Assembly (NCBI RefSeq): GCF_029784135.1
Contig: NC_073745.1
Span: forward strand, 113,202,716 to 113,266,715
Direction: 5' to 3'
DNA length: 64,000 nucleotides
From: Toxorhynchites rutilus septentrionalis
Taxonomy: Eukaryota; Arthropoda; Insecta; Diptera; Culicidae
A program made the position numbers and the translations under genes. Positions within the stretch are counted from its first letter, which is position 1. Every line of letters starts with the position of its first letter. Shown one piece after another: positions 11,311 through 23,600 of the stretch. The notes below the pieces were generated by a model. That model worked only from the letters and a program-made list of their open reading frames with translations, did not search any database and was not told the origin of the DNA.

Positions 11311-12576
11311 AACGGTGTGTCACATCAAATTGCATCACGGAAAAAACGCTGTAGAAATTTAATTTTTAGGAATTATATCTTCAGCTTTCGCTTATAATCA
11401 GATAAGAGTGTATAGATCACGTTGGCCATGCTTCACTGTCAATTTTTCGTAAATTTGGAAAAATGTCGTCGAACGAAAAAGAGCGTCGTGAATTAATCCT
11501 GTGCACTCATTTCGAGAGTCCGGAGTTGTTACATCGGGACATCGGTAAGATGCTGGGAATCGTCCAATCCACGGTCCGCAGAGTACTAAAACGATACTTC
11601 GAGAACCTAACCTTCGACCGGAAGGTGAAGAACGGCAAAAATGGATGCTCCGTCAGTGAAAAAGATCACAAGCGCGTAGTTAAGCAGTTTAGACGTGATC
11701 CGAGAAGTTCGGTCCGGGATGTCGCCAATAAGCTGAATTTGTCAAGTTCATTCGTCCAGCGGACCAAGCAGCGGGAGGGCCTGCGTACATACAAGGTTCA
11801 GAAGGCTCCTAACCGCGACGAAAGGCAAAACATGGTGGGGAAGACGCGAGCCCGGAAGCTGTACACCGAAATGCTGACGAAGCCGCATTGCCTGGTAATG
11901 GACGACGAAACCTACGTCAAAGCGGACTTTCGTCAGCTGCCGGGCCTGTTGTTCTTCTCCGCAGAGGACAAATTCAGCGTTCCGGAGGAGATTCGCAAGC
12001 AGAAACTATCCAAGTTTGCCAAAAAGTACATGGTGTGGCAAGCGATCTGCTCTTGCGGAAAGCGGAGCGCCCCCTTCGTGATGACCGGCACGGTAAACGG
12101 GCAGGTTTACCTTAAGGAGTGCCTACAGATGCGCTTACTACCTCTATTGAAGCAGCACGAGGGCCCGACCATCTTCTGGCCGGATCTCGCTTCGTGCCAC
12201 TATTCAAAGGACGTGTTGGAGTGGTACGAAGCCAACGGGGTCACCTTCGTACCAAAGGAAATGAACCCGCCCAACGCGCCGGAGCTTCGCCCAATAGAGA
12301 AATATTGGGCGATTAGGAAGCAGGCCCTCCGGAAGAACCCAAAAGTTGTCAAATCGGAGGCGGACTTCAAGAGAAAATGGATTTCTGTTCAAAAACAAAC
12401 AACAACCTGACGTTGTACAGAACCTTATGGACGGGGTAAAGAGGAAGGTGCGAGCATACGGGATTGGGCTCGAAGTATGAATAAAAAGAAAATGCCAAAA
12501 GTTGTTTAATAGTTTTTATTTTACTGTCTAAAATTTTCAAAAGGATCGGTGATGCAATTTGATATGACACACCCTT
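11311..12576 (+). mobile_element. DD37E (ITm) Tc1/mariner element, copy 1
   Basis: Terminal inverted repeats, left ggtgtgtcacatcaaattgc and its inverse on the right, are flanked by TA at 11309-11310 and 12577-12578. The 1266-base element contains a nearly complete transposase gene. A closely related second copy lies inverted at 24177-25452. DD37E elements of this group are known from mosquitoes. Confidence 0.92.
11463..12480 (+). pseudogene. DD37E transposase, C-terminal frameshift
   Basis: It starts MSSNEKERRELIL at the first ATG after the 5' end. It has a paired-type helix-turn-helix DNA-binding N-terminus (about residues 1-115) and a DDE catalytic domain. Visible catalytic motifs are VMDDETYVKAD (Asp148), FWPDLASCHYSKD (Asp241) and NAPELRPIEKYW (Glu279), with exactly 37 residues between the second Asp and the Glu. 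One extra base in the A/C-rich stretch near 12392-12405, judged against copy 2, shifts the frame so translation stops at 12408-12410. The original frame would run on to 12478-12480, losing only about 23 residues of native C-terminus. The catalytic core is intact, so residual activity cannot be excluded, but the tail is altered. Confidence 0.9.
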
Positions 12577-12578
12577 TA

Positions 12579-13790
12579 AAAGTAATTGGCCATTTTGAAC
12601 TTAGGTTTTTCATGATCTAATGTGTTTTACTAGTCAGACCTTTTCATTTGATATCCATATTGATTGGGTTTTGAAGAATAAAAACATACATCCCCATTTT
12701 GGATTTGCATTTTCACAAATAAGTCAAGCACTTTCGTTCGATACCCATATTGATGTGTTAATTACATCATTGGAATTAATTTCAGCGGTCTTAAAATGTC
12801 TACGGAGTTTTGGTATCTCTAGCAAACGCTAGCTTTCCGAAACTTCGTAGTTGTCAGTTTGTCAAATCGACTTTTTTCAAGCATGAACAGTGTTAAAAAT
12901 TTCGACTTCTTCGTTAGACGATTTTGACCGTTCTTGTAATTTCTGATGAAAATTTCCTATGCACTCCAACATTCCCTTCGCCATCGTTGGCCCGGGTCCA
13001 GATGGTTCTCGCCTGGTTTGCTCATCTTATGAGGAATTCTCATTTCAGTAACAAATTATTGGTCGTTGGATTTCAATAAAACCTTTTGAATGGCCATCTC
13101 GACTAGAATGTTCCATGAGGTCTAATAACAAAGTTACATAGAGGGTGTCCTCTGGTTTGCAAATATACTACTTCATCTACTTCATGTAGTACAATGCATC
13201 AATACATCATTTCCGTCGGTAGTTTCAGTTTTTATCGGATAAAATCAGGAAGGTTAGGAAGAAACTTAGTGAAATTGCTGGAAAAGGTGCTCTGGATTTG
13301 CTGCGAGTCTATGATAGTACTTTTTTTTCTGAATACTCTGGGATATGATAAGAACAGCAGGTTCATGGTTATTCAATCAATTGAAAATCAATCTGCAATG
13401 TCGGTAATTTTAGCAACATGATTTACCGATATCACGATATCACGCATAAAGATGGTGGAGTGACTTGTACCAACGATATGAGTAAATGCTGAGTGTGTGG
13501 AATAATTCGATGTCGAATTATTCGACGAAATTTTACTACTGATCTGATTGTTTCATTATCTACTTGAAGATTCAAATGCAGAAATTTAGGTAATTATAAC
13601 ATTAAAAACCCCAATTGCTTCTCTTTGTTCATTGCAGTGTATAGAAAATAGTAATTATATGAGCAGTGTTTCAATGGTCTCTCATATTCATCTATTAAGA
13701 AACACTAAGTAATAAGACACAATCGTGACAGGCATGTTTGGACTCTACAAAGAATGTGATTCAAATGTAGATTTAGTTTATAGCACATAA
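12579..13790. other. No recognised gene; weak repeat remnants
   Basis: The sequence at 12630-12800 contains two similar blocks ('ttgatatccatattgat' and 'cgatacccatattgatg'), which suggests a decayed internal duplication. A perfect 10-bp palindrome, aataattcga-tg-tcgaattatt, lies at 13501-13522. The block 'catgtttggactctacaa' near 13732 recurs at about 15608. No coding sequence is supported. Confidence 0.4.
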
Positions 13791-13792
13791 TA

Positions 13793-14009
13793 CAGGTCGG
13801 ACTCGATTATATATAGTCGACCATTTTTTTTTTCAACAATTATTTTCAAATCCTATACATAATCGAATCTAAAGAAAACAATGTTTTCATTAATGTATGA
13901 ATGTCAAACATTAATAGAAAAATAGCTTTTTTGTGATTCGATTATGTATTGGATTTGAAAATTAATGTTGAAAGTGAAATTGGGATTATATATAATCGAG
14001 TCCGACCTG
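13793..14009. mobile_element. Pogo/Tigger-like MITE
   Basis: The left end caggtcggactcgattatat is matched inverted at the right end, and both ends are flanked by TA (13791-13792 and 14010-14011). The 217-base element has no coding capacity. The 'ACTCGATTATA' end resembles pogo-group ends, and the smaller MITE at 29019-29153 has a related end (cagtagaaccccgattat). The superfamily assignment is inferred from end sequence and TA duplication. Confidence 0.85.
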
Positions 14010-14556
14010 TACTGATAATTGTTGTAATTTTCGAACAATGTATGAAAGCTGTATGGAACTACGTCTGTTATGCAGACAAACACTGATATTTTTCGGAAAC
14101 GTTTTTTTCAAAATTGCTCAAATGGTTGTTTGCATGTTGAGCAAACGTATTATATTACGTAGAATGCAAGGTGAAGTGATAAATCATAAACTGCTGGTAG
14201 CAGACACTGTGCAACTTACACCCCAGTATAGAAATGAAAGTCATAGTATGAGAAATGATGAGCATAAAAATACAAGGAAGATTTTATAACAGGACTTTTC
14301 CATAGTGACTTGTTTTGTTCGGTTATACCATAAATAATAATCGGTTACCTTCATTCAAAATCATTATCTTTTTTTTGTATATAATATACTTATCATGGGG
14401 CGGTTCACCCCCTCCGCTCCCCCTATACTACGCCATTGCTTCCAGCTTATCCAGTTGATTTTTTTCGAATTTTCCCAGCTGTTTCAAAAATTTGGTTGGC
14501 ATCTTTGAAGACAACGTGAAGGATTATATGAGCACTGAAAACGAAATTCATTTAGA

Positions 14557-14841
14557 TTGATAGCAGACGAGTCTACTGACGTTTCACCGAAAAAGTCGTT
14601 AGTGTTGATCGCACGCACCTTCTTTTAGAAGGCGTATACACTCCATGTTAAATACCGCTTCTACGACGTGATTGAAGTTATCGAAACTGACACCAAAACG
14701 CTCTACGAGACTGTGGTTACCTGCTTTAAGTGAGACAGATCATACAAGCAGAATCTTGTAGGATATTCTGCTGACGGAGCAAACAACATGGCCGGTCCCA
14801 AGAAGTCATTAGGAGCGTATATAAGGAAAGACTGCCATTTT
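14557..14841 (+). pseudogene. hAT transposase catalytic-domain fragment
   Basis: One frame reads LIADESTDVSPKKSLVLIAR at the start and QNLVGYSADGANNMAG near the end. This is the spacing and motif pair (DESTD ... SDGANNMxG) typical of the hAT DDE domain upstream of its large insertion. In-frame stops occur at 14626-14628 and 14731-14733, and the frame has no start. The N-terminal zinc finger and the C-terminal dimerisation region are absent. It ends abruptly at the palindrome at 14842. The upstream sequence from about 14440 may be more of the same gene in another frame. Only a degenerate domain piece remains. Confidence 0.75.
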
Positions 14842-14878
14842 AGTTCACACTAAAATGTATTACATTTTAGTGTGAACT
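14842..14878. repeat. Perfect 18-bp palindrome, 1-base spacer
   Basis: agttcacactaaaatgta (14842-14859), one T, then its exact inverse (14861-14878). It directly abuts the hAT transposase fragment and the start of an AT-rich tandem array. It would extrude readily as a cruciform. Its exactness implies recent origin or conservation. Confidence 0.95.
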
Positions 14879-14883
14879 CGTAT

Positions 14884-14972
14884 GCATCATATGTATTAAC
14901 ATAACATGTCATATGTATTAACATATACATATCAAAACATAACATATGTATTAACATAACATAATTCGTGGT
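14884..14972. repeat. Short tandem array of CATATGTATTAACATA units
   Basis: Three copies of catatgtattaacataaca-like units, with variable spacers. Low-complexity array, non-coding. Confidence 0.75.
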
Positions 14973-15023
14973 AGCATGTCTGATCTCAAATTTGCGGTTG
15001 CCACGAGCCGTTTTAATCAAATC

Positions 15024-15130
15024 AAGCGTTGTCGTCGCGATCATATTCCTATTCAGCATAGCGCGGTCGTCACGATCCGCTTTCATTCAAACCTAGCGCG
15101 GTCGTCTCGATCCGCTTTCAATTTAACACT
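15024..15130. repeat. Three 35-bp tandem repeats
   Basis: Units begin agcgttgtcgtcgcgatc, agcgcggtcgtcacgatccg and agcgcggtcgtctcgatccg and are about 35 bases long. The second and third are nearly identical, the first diverged. GC-richer than the neighbourhood; function unknown. Confidence 0.8.
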
Positions 15131-16119
15131 ATTCCAATCCCTTCCTCAAGCTCAATCTTATTAAAAAAATACATCACTTCACATCGTATCTTTCTTAAAA
15201 GGCACTATGGTTCCTAGAGGAACTACGCCGTTTCAACGAAGTATTATTTGCATCATTTTTATTAGTACTTAGTTGATATTCCTATGCCAAATAACACGCA
15301 TTTAAAGTTATATCTCACGCTTAGTTTGAGATGAAAGCTTTTCCATTGTCATACAAAAACCGATCAATCTGCTCTTGGTCTGAATCCAGTCTAGAAAAGA
15401 GAGAAAATCGTAATTTCTGTAACACTAGGCGAACAATTACTCAAGCCAGGTATCCGTGTGCCCTGCTCATATGAGCTGTCAGACCGAGCTCCAGGGTTGC
15501 TATGAAAGGGGTATACATAAAAGGTGGGATGAACGAGTATGGCGAGACAGTTATAGCTGTCAGTGCTGTCACTATACATTCTGGAGTCCACACACTATCA
15601 TTAAAGACATGTTTGGACTCTACAACAAATTTAATTTAATTCTATTCTAAATTCTATTGGTCCAATGTAATTTGACATATAATACAAGTGAGCTATATTT
15701 TAGTATCATGCACGAAAATCATTCACACAGATAAAATAGCGTGCAGAATCACGGCATTTTGTTCATAAAATTGAACAAATTTTTAAATTCGGTTGATTCA
15801 AACCCGTTTTTCCGGTTAGTTTTACTCACAAAATTGAACTCGAGGAAAAAAAACTAACTTTTACCGTGTTTTAACTCAGAATGCGCGTGAATTATTTTGC
15901 TTATCAAGGTCAGGTGATAAAACGCACTCCTATATCTTCTAACTATATAAATAAAATAGATCACCAAATCGCAAAGCGCAAAACTCGGAAAAGGAATAGT
16001 CTGTCTTCATTTCATTGTAATTTCTGCATCAAACAGGTATTCCATGTAACGGAGAAACATGTTATTTGCAAATAATTGAAGAATCTTGAACGTGAATTGT
16101 GTCTAAGAATAATTTTATA
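15131..16119. other. No recognised gene
   Basis: Anonymous AT-rich DNA. The block 'agacatgtttggactctaca' around 15606 is shared with about 13732, so a small dispersed repeat is present at both places. Nothing else is supported. Confidence 0.4.
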
Positions 16120-16279
16120 TTAGGTGTACCGGTAAGTTTTTACGGTTATACAACAGATGGCGTAACTTGATTATTATTCCAGTGAATTAAATTTCCAGAC
16201 ATTCGTTGGAAAGCTACTGTCATTGCGCGTCTTTTTCAGTATATGTCAGCGTAAACAACATAGTTTTTTGCCACTTTTG

Positions 16280-17505
16280 CCGAATTTCGTACCAACGAGA
16301 GTGTTTTTGCGGGGAGTGTTACTTCATTATGAAGAAAAAAGCTGCGGAAAGTCATCGCATTTTGGTAGAAGTTTATGGTGTCACGCTCCAACTGAGCGAA
16401 CTTGTCAGACGTTTTTTTGTTTTGTTTTTGCTATATTATAGTGACTTTCAACACTTTTGGCTGATTCGTCACTTTAACTTCAATTTTGGAAGAATATCGG
16501 GAGTGAGTATTAAACGCGTGACCTTCAGCGTGAAAGGTATGGATGTTACCACTATGCCAGATCGCCTCCCTTTGTCATTGTCAGACGTTGTTTGCACTGT
16601 TTAAAAGTGGATATTTTGACTTGAAAGACGAAAAACGTTCAGGACCGCCAAAAAAGTATGAGGATGAAGAATTGGAGGTTTTACTCGATCAAGATCTGTC
16701 ACAAACGCAACAAGAACTTGTAGATACACTTGGAGTAGCTCAGCAAACTATATCCGATCGTTTAAAATCAATGGAAATGATCCGAAGATAGGACATCGGG
16801 TGCCTATGAATTGAAGCCACGAGACGTCGAATGCCGTTTTTTCTCGTGCGAACAACTGCTCCAATGGCATAAAAGAAAGGGTTTTTGCATCGAATCATTA
16901 CTGGCGATGAAAAGTAGGTCTATTACGACAATCCTAAACGTCGGGTAACGTATGGATACCTCGGCTATGCATCAACATCGACGGCCGCGCGGAATATTCA
17001 CGCCCAGAAGCTTATGCTGTCTATTTGGTGTGACCAGCTGGGTGTGATGTAGTATGAGCTGCTAATACCAAATGAAACCATTACGGGGGACATCTACCGA
17101 CGGCAATTGATGCGTTTGAGCCGTGCACTGAAGGAAAAACGGCCACAACGTGATCAAAGACTCGATAGAGTTATTTTGCAGCACGACAATGCTTGGCCGC
17201 ATGTCCCGAACCTGGTCAAAACATACTTGGAAACGCTGAAATGGGAGGTCCTATCCCACCCGCCGTATTCTCCAGACATTGCTCCGTCCGATTACTACCT
17301 TTTTCGATCGAAATGGATCGATTCATGGTTAGCCGAGAAACCAGCTGATTATTTCCGCAAATGGATCCTTGAATTGACTGAAAGATCGGATATTTTGAAT
17401 ATTGAATTTGTAACCATTTTTGCAGAGCAAAGCATCAATTTTTGGAAAAAAAACAGTTTTGGTAGAAGTGCTAGGGAATTTACAGTTAAAAGGAAATTCA
17501 ATTAG
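16280..17505 (+). pseudogene. Mariner (DD34D) transposase, heavily decayed
   Basis: Recognisable pieces in order: PNFVPTRVFLRGVLLHY and KKKAAESHRILVEVYG from the N-terminal helix-turn-helix, in different frames; then LFKSGYFDLKDEKRSG after the SINE; and the linker LDQDLSQTQQELVDTLGV. The catalytic domain follows as HRIITGDEK, ASTSTAARNIHAQK, ILQHDNAWPHVPNL and SPDIAPSDYYLF. Spacing from HDN to SDYY fits DD34D, and the wording is closest to the mauritiana subfamily as I know it. At least two in-frame stops lie in the catalytic part (after TGDEK and in the GVM*YELL region), and there are several frameshifts. A deletion after YYLFRS joins directly to KWIDSWL. Not functional. Confidence 0.8.
16414..16577 (-). 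mobile_element. tRNA-derived SINE inserted in mariner gene
   Basis: A 12-bp direct repeat, ttgtcagacgtt (16402-16413 and 16578-16589), brackets 164 bases that interrupt the mariner frame exactly. On the minus strand the insert begins with a tRNA-like head. Its A-box-like TGGCATAGTGG lies at 16549-16559, followed by a degenerate B-box region. It ends in an A-rich tail (plus-strand tttttgttttgttttt). Head, tail and target duplication together make a SINE mobilised by a LINE. Exact ends are uncertain by a few bases. Confidence 0.82.
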
Positions 17506-17719
17506 AAGTCAATTAGAAGATCAGTCAGTGAATAGTTCTGTGATTGGAACGTTCGCTTTTTAAGAAAACGTGAATGTTTGAAAGTATTGATAACAAAAAA
17601 TCCATTTTGGCGGGTAATATTAAACGTAATTCAATAAACGAACGGGTTTTGCGAGTAAAAAGTTATGTTTGACAGACGGGCGGAAAAAAAACATTCGAAC
17701 GAACTGAAATCGTTCGATT

Positions 17720-18350
17720 TGTTATGCGGGCGCTACACGATCCGTCCAACGTTTCACTCGAATGTTGGACTCAAACATTTGACTCGATGAATCGACAAAT
17801 ATTGTGACGAATGAGCTGCTACACGGTGAAGTGAATGTTCGATTCAATGCAATCGGTCCAAACAATCGGCGAGTATTTGGATCGAATGTTTATTGTTTTT
17901 ATTTACCGCCAAAAACTTTAGGAAACTGGATGACGATGCGAGTATTTAAATTGCTGCCGTAGCGATTGTACTGATATCGGGCTGTAAATTAAAAATGCTT
18001 GAAATCAACATTATTAAACTGCAATATTTTGCCGAATATTTTACAATTTAAGAACCATAGTTCCTTCATCTAAAACTTGTAAACAAACCAATCTGTCAAA
18101 GATAGATTCGTACGAATCGTGTAGCGGTGTATCGAATGTAATCGAGTGTCGAATCAACGAATGACAAAAATTCTTTGACTCGTGCCACTCGCGTTGGAAG
18201 GTAATCCACAACGAACGGTTTACCTTCCAACGCGAATATTCGACGCTCGACATTGGAGGCTCGTAGCTCGTCAGTCGACTACACGATGCGTCGAATCATC
18301 GAGCGTCCAGCATTCGAGGGTGTTCGTAGCATCGTGTAGCGCTGGCTTTA
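17720..18350. repeat. Foldback/MITE with GCGCTACACGAT ends
   Basis: gcgctacacgat near 17730 is matched inverted (atcgtgtagcgc) near 18340, with further inverted similarity inward ('ccaacgtttcactcgaatg' with 'cattcgagggtg'). Inside, a perfect 14-bp hairpin (cgcgttggaaggta / taccttccaacgcg) lies at about 18188-18229. No transposase frame. Superfamily not assigned. Confidence 0.6.
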
Positions 18351-18444
18351 GAACGAACAATTTTCGAAAGCGAATGGATAGAGTTGTTTCGAACGAAAAC
18401 AAGAACAAGGATGTATATTTGCTCACAATTTGAAGTTTTCTTAA

Positions 18445-18652
18445 CACTAGAACTACCGACCGGTCAGATTATTCACTATATTTTGTCTTGAAATTTTATT
18501 TAATATTGTCTAATAATGTTATGATATTTTCTAAATATAGTTTATTTCCTTCGATTTGTTTATATTTTGGCAACTAAATATCACACTGGTCAAAATCGGT
18601 TTGGTATAAATAGGTAAATAAAAACGTAAGTATAAAAACGGTAGTTCTAGTA
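18445..18652. mobile_element. piggyBac-like MITE
   Basis: The left end cactagaactaccg follows TTAA (18441-18444). The right end cggtagttctagta precedes TCAA (18653-18656), a one-base variant of TTAA. The 208-base interior is AT-rich and non-coding. TTAA target use with CACTAGA-type ends is the basis for calling it piggyBac-like. Confidence 0.65.
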
Positions 18653-18656
18653 TCAA

Positions 18657-20493
18657 CTGTGTTGTGATTCAAAATGCAGATACTTTTTTAATTATGATTC
18701 GAATTCCGGAGACATTTTATCAGCAGCATTTCTTCGGGAGAAATTAGTTATTGATTTTTATAATGCATATTATTTCATTGTTATTTTATTAGATTCTTAA
18801 ACCAAGCATCAAACAACAACAATCCTTGCTCCATTCTCTCTAGGGCTTGTAACACACTCTTTTGAAACTCCTGCAATAAGGAATTTCAATGTGAACTGAT
18901 CCGTCCGGATGTAGATTCATTTTCTGGATGTGTTCTTTATTCAGGACATCACACAATTTTTATTTGTTTTATTTGTTTAGATTTTTGATTTTTTTTCTGT
19001 CTGACACTACACTTAATTGTCTCAGTGACTATCAGTTGCCCCTATTGAACATACCAATGATGTTTTGGTTTTGCGATGATATTGAGTATAATGATAAATT
19101 TTCCGGATTAAAAAGCCATTTGGATTCCGAAGCATCACGGTACATACAAGGTCAAGCTCAAGGTCAAGCTAAATAAAATCGTTTAAAAATAATACTGTGT
19201 GATACGAAACTATCACACAAAGAGATGAAACTTTCTTCTCATCATGTTCGATGAGTGTTGAGTACAGAATCAGACCCAAATGACTTGACTTCCTCGATTA
19301 TATATAGGTTAGCATAACACTGCTGTGTTGTGGGACATACTTTTTAGGATTATGGAAAAATATGCATTTAGCCTTGGAGGTGTTCAGAAAAAGAAGGTTG
19401 ACTGCGTCCAAGATTGCTTCCGAAATTGAAATGTTTATTTCCTTGCTATCATGAACCTTTTGGTTTAACTAAATTGAACTGACTTATTGAGTAACAATCC
19501 GGACTATATATACACCAATTCTTACTCTAGCCTAAAATTAAAAGGGAGAGTAAAGATCTGCTTTTTCTACTCAGATAACCGAAATTGGATCGGTTATCTG
19601 CCTGCCTATTTGCTACATAAAATTCATCCGTTGGTTTCGATCCTTCGCTATCGCTAACTCTTATCGAATCGTCGAGACGGTTGCAAGTCATGCGTCACAA
19701 TGTGTTTGCAGCAAAACAACCGCTTTATATTATGCAATTCTCATAATTTTGATCACATAATCCTCTGAAAAATGCTAAGAATCAATGATCACATATTAAA
19801 CTTTAAATAAATCAGACCATGGAAGTCAACGCCGAATTTTATGTGAACAAGTTGTTGTGCTCCCCCACAGCGCAAGCAGGTAGTAAAATCCATGAGAGAT
19901 GTTTAATTCACGGCCTAGCTCCCTCTTTTTTAATCTGTCGATGTTTTCATCAGTTTGTTACTGTTTCGTTACCTAGGCTCTAGTTTATATGTAGAATCAT
20001 AAAAATAACGCTTCGAAAAACAAATATATAAACATGTATAGTAGGAAAACATTTAGTACAACTCAACACACACACACTTACCTTCTGAAAGCTGCAGTCC
20101 CTGATCCACGAAAAAAACATCGAAAAGAGAATATAGATGGTTAAAGAGGAAATTAAAAGCTGTCGGAAAAGAGGAAGAAAATTATAATAAGTTACTTGGT
20201 AGGAAGAATTGTAAAATTCTGCCATTTCCTGGTTGAGTTCAGTGCTAGAAGCATTAAATTTAAAAGTGTATTGTTATATCCCACTTTGTATAAAAGAGTA
20301 CTCTAGAACAATAGTGTGTCTCAGGATTATTTGAATCAGGTATAATTATAAAAAGACCCAGGAAATAACTAAACCAGGTAACAAGCAGCATAGCCAGTAG
20401 CCTCATATTTTCCTGTTTGATAGGACCCGTAACTTTATCCACTGGAAAGCTCCAGTGAACCACACGCGTAAGATTCCTCGCTTAGAACGCCGA
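18657..20493. other. No recognised gene
   Basis: Anonymous DNA. A small perfect hairpin, cagataaccg ... cggttatctg, lies at 19572-19600. The block 'gagagatgtttaattcacgg' near 19892 resembles 'gagagatatttaattcacgg' near 37272, so a short dispersed repeat is shared with the flank of the Gypsy insertion. Confidence 0.4.
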
Positions 20494-20676
20494 ATGCCGG
20501 AAACCAAGTTTGTAAAACTGGTCCGCAGCGAAGCTTCGGCGATCTTGCCACCGTCAACCCGAGAAGAGCTTAACCGTCAGTACATCGAGATCCCGCCACC
20601 GCGTGCATCCGCAGCAGCAGCAGCCGGCCGGCCATCACCACACTCTACACACTTCCACAGCAGCCATTGTAATTAG
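20494..20676 (+). CDS. Short unrecognised ORF followed by AATAAA
   Basis: The ATG at 20494 gives about 60 residues beginning MPETKFVKLVRSEASAILPP, with a Pro/Ala/His-rich tail. The frame is open upstream to at least 20455. The composition is GC-richer and more protein-like than the surrounding noise. An AATAAA lies about 8 bases after the stop, as at a 3' terminal exon or the end of a retroelement transcript. No domain is recognised. Confidence 0.25.
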   Translation: MPETKFVKLVRSEASAILPPSTREELNRQYIEIPPPRASAAAAAGRPSPHSTHFHSSHCN

Positions 20677-23600
20677 GTAACAATAAACGGAAAAAAAGAT
20701 ATATTTACCTGTTTTATATTGGTGATAATCCGAGCCTTTGACACGCTAAATCACCTCGATCACGAGGAAAGCCGACCCTGAGAGCTACAGGCCTCAAGCT
20801 CGAGCTAGCCACCAGAAAAGAGGCCTTGAGAGCCCAACCTCAACGATCCCCGTGGCTCAGACCAGGGATCGAGGTTTAGAGGGAGGTCCATCTGATCCCC
20901 TATAAGAGTAATAAGTTGAAGAGATGGATGGTCGTACTGATTCAGCTGAGACTGCGAATTCTTGGAAAGGGATTTCTTACGTCTAACGGGAAAGGCCGGC
21001 TGAACCAAAAACGGTAAGGAACTTCATGAAGGAAGTCATACCTTCTCGGGAGGGGAAATGCAAAGTCCTAGTACGGCAATGATTCATTCTCTCAGTGGTG
21101 GACTGACAGTGCATATACAGCGAACAGCAGTGTACCACAATAAGCCAAACTAATGCTCGTAGTAATTAAAGGCTTCTACAGAAGACGAAAGTAAAAAGCC
21201 CACGTTACGACATCACGTTGCATTTTTCACAAAGCGAAAAAAAGTTGTTCACACAAAAAATTGTGTGTGTTATCTGAATGGTATCGAGAAATGTAGAAAT
21301 TAAGAGAAACATATCAAATGAGTTAGTATTGACTACTAGAACTGTCACCATCACCATCCATACTTTGGCGGACGGAAATCAAGTTTAGTTTCTAAAATAT
21401 TCAACACAGGAAACAGAATTCACAGGAAAACCAAAAGTTTTTTTGCAGACAATCGCAGTACAATCCATGAAAAAGTAATAGACTCCACAATTTAAAATGG
21501 GTCTAGAGACTCAATTACCCGCACAGAGGCTCTCTGAAACATAAATGACTGGATTGGAGACAGTATTTTCAATAGAATTAAACGTGGAACGAAGAGCTAC
21601 ATTTTATAGTTTACCACTCTCAATTTAATCCGAAGTCTAATTTATCTAATTCATATTTCGAGTCTTTGTGCCGCCAAACACCCGGCTAGATATGATGGGA
21701 AATTTCAATTTTCACAAATGCGGCGCAATCAACTAAAAGTATGGTCCCTCATAGAGCCGATTGAATGGATAACTCCCGGAGAAAAGCAATCCCACAATAC
21801 ACATTTCAGCAGCGGTTACAGCACTTGGCAAGCAACACATGTTTCTATAGTTGTTCAGACCGAAATGTATTGTAAATTCATTTCGCGTAATACGACACAT
21901 GTCTCTGACGGATGCCTTTTCCCACACAAATCAGGATGGGTCTATATAGATTTTAGCAACGGAAACAGTTTCCATTGATCATATCACTTGCGAGTACTCT
22001 CGGAACGACAATAAGCCCTGCGCATTACAGCGGATTACACCCGGCATTATTTATTATTCCGTTCGCACCACATCGCAACGCAACGCAAGTCGAAATGAAT
22101 CCGACATCAAACCTGGAGCAGGCAATTTTGATTACACGGAAATTTTGAGCATATTATTTAGCCGACGTAGCGATGTGCGGCGTGCTTTTGTGTCTGCGGA
22201 AGCGTTTGGCGAACCCTCGAATGGGTTGCCCTAAATGTGTTGATTACAGTTGTCTTTTAACTAAAAATTCTCCAATTTTGTGGTGCAGTTTGCATTGTTC
22301 CAGTATCGCAATACACGATGTACATGACCCCTTAAGACTGGGGTTGTTAGGATCCTGCGTTAACCACCCGACCACCGACGCTGTCAATTTGTAGCACTTT
22401 TATACATCCAAATTTTCCATCTCTCGCACAGTCAACATTTTCATCAATTTCAATTCTCACTTGATGAAGCTTCAAAACCATTAATCACCCGAATAAATTA
22501 CGGCTTTATGCATCCACGGTTCGCAACGATTCTAGCTGACCAGAATTTTCACAACATGCTTTCGCCGAAACAAGTGTTCAAGAGCAGACAAAAAAAAATA
22601 AAGCTGAAGCACTTCCAGCGGGATACCACTTGGGAATGTCTGGTCATCGAACCGAATTGGCAAAAGTAAAGTGCCAAAAAGCAGCAAATAAAGTGTTCAA
22701 TTATCCCGGTCCCGCCGCTTCACCACTATCCTCCGGTTACACCCAGCGACTAGGGAAAACTAGTTTCGCTAGCTAAAAAGCTGCACGCGCCTCCATTGTA
22801 ATCCAATCCCCGCGCCTAGTGCTGCTCATCGTGGCGTTTGTGCTGATATGCACTGCCGGATAAGCTTTTTTTTCGCTCTCCACAGACTTTCCGCCTTTCG
22901 ATTGGCTCCGATGGCTTTGGAGCTGCTCAATTTCAATCGTTTTATACATTCGGCGAAACTCTGTGCCAACTTTAAACCAATTTGTGTCACTCGGGGGCGG
23001 TGATTTCGACGAAATTTATGGCCGATAATTACACAATCCTGAAAATATGAACCGAGCAAATCAGTTCATAGCTCATTTGGCAAACTATAGTGGAAGAAAA
23101 ATTATTAGATGATTTTGAAAACAAGCAAGGACTGATAAGCTAATGATTTCCAAAGTTATATAATGGAAATAATAGAAGCTATCATTTATTCATATAATAA
23201 GTAAAATTTTTGAAAATTCAACTCAATTACGTTGGAAATTTTTAACATCCCATCTGTTGTCAGGATCATCAAAATCCCACTGATAAAAAAATTGAAGTTC
23301 CGAAAAAGCACTTCGTATCGCAAACAAACTGTAGCTGCGAACTGGAAAGTGTCACTTCGGTAACTTATGGAATGATGAACCAGTAAATTTATCAAAAGAA
23401 GTACCTTTAGAAGAGATTTCTGTTTTTTTCTGAAGCAGCATTATTTTGGCTGTTATGGTCCGACATCTTCGAACAATTGGCTATGGTAAGAAGTAAGGCT
23501 GAATCGATAGTCTTACAATATGCATAAATTCAGTAATGTTTACCCGATATATTAAAAAATGAACAGTTAAACGCATAATTTTACTCTACATTCTGTCAAA

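Larger units (their letters stand above)
16120..17510 (+). mobile_element. Mauritiana-like mariner relic
   Basis: The left end, ttaggtgtaccggtaagttt after a TA at 16118-16119, resembles mariner terminal repeats. The interior encodes broken mariner transposase pieces to about 17500. No matching right end was found, so the 3' end is probably deleted or too diverged. A SINE is inserted at 16414-16577. Confidence 0.75.
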
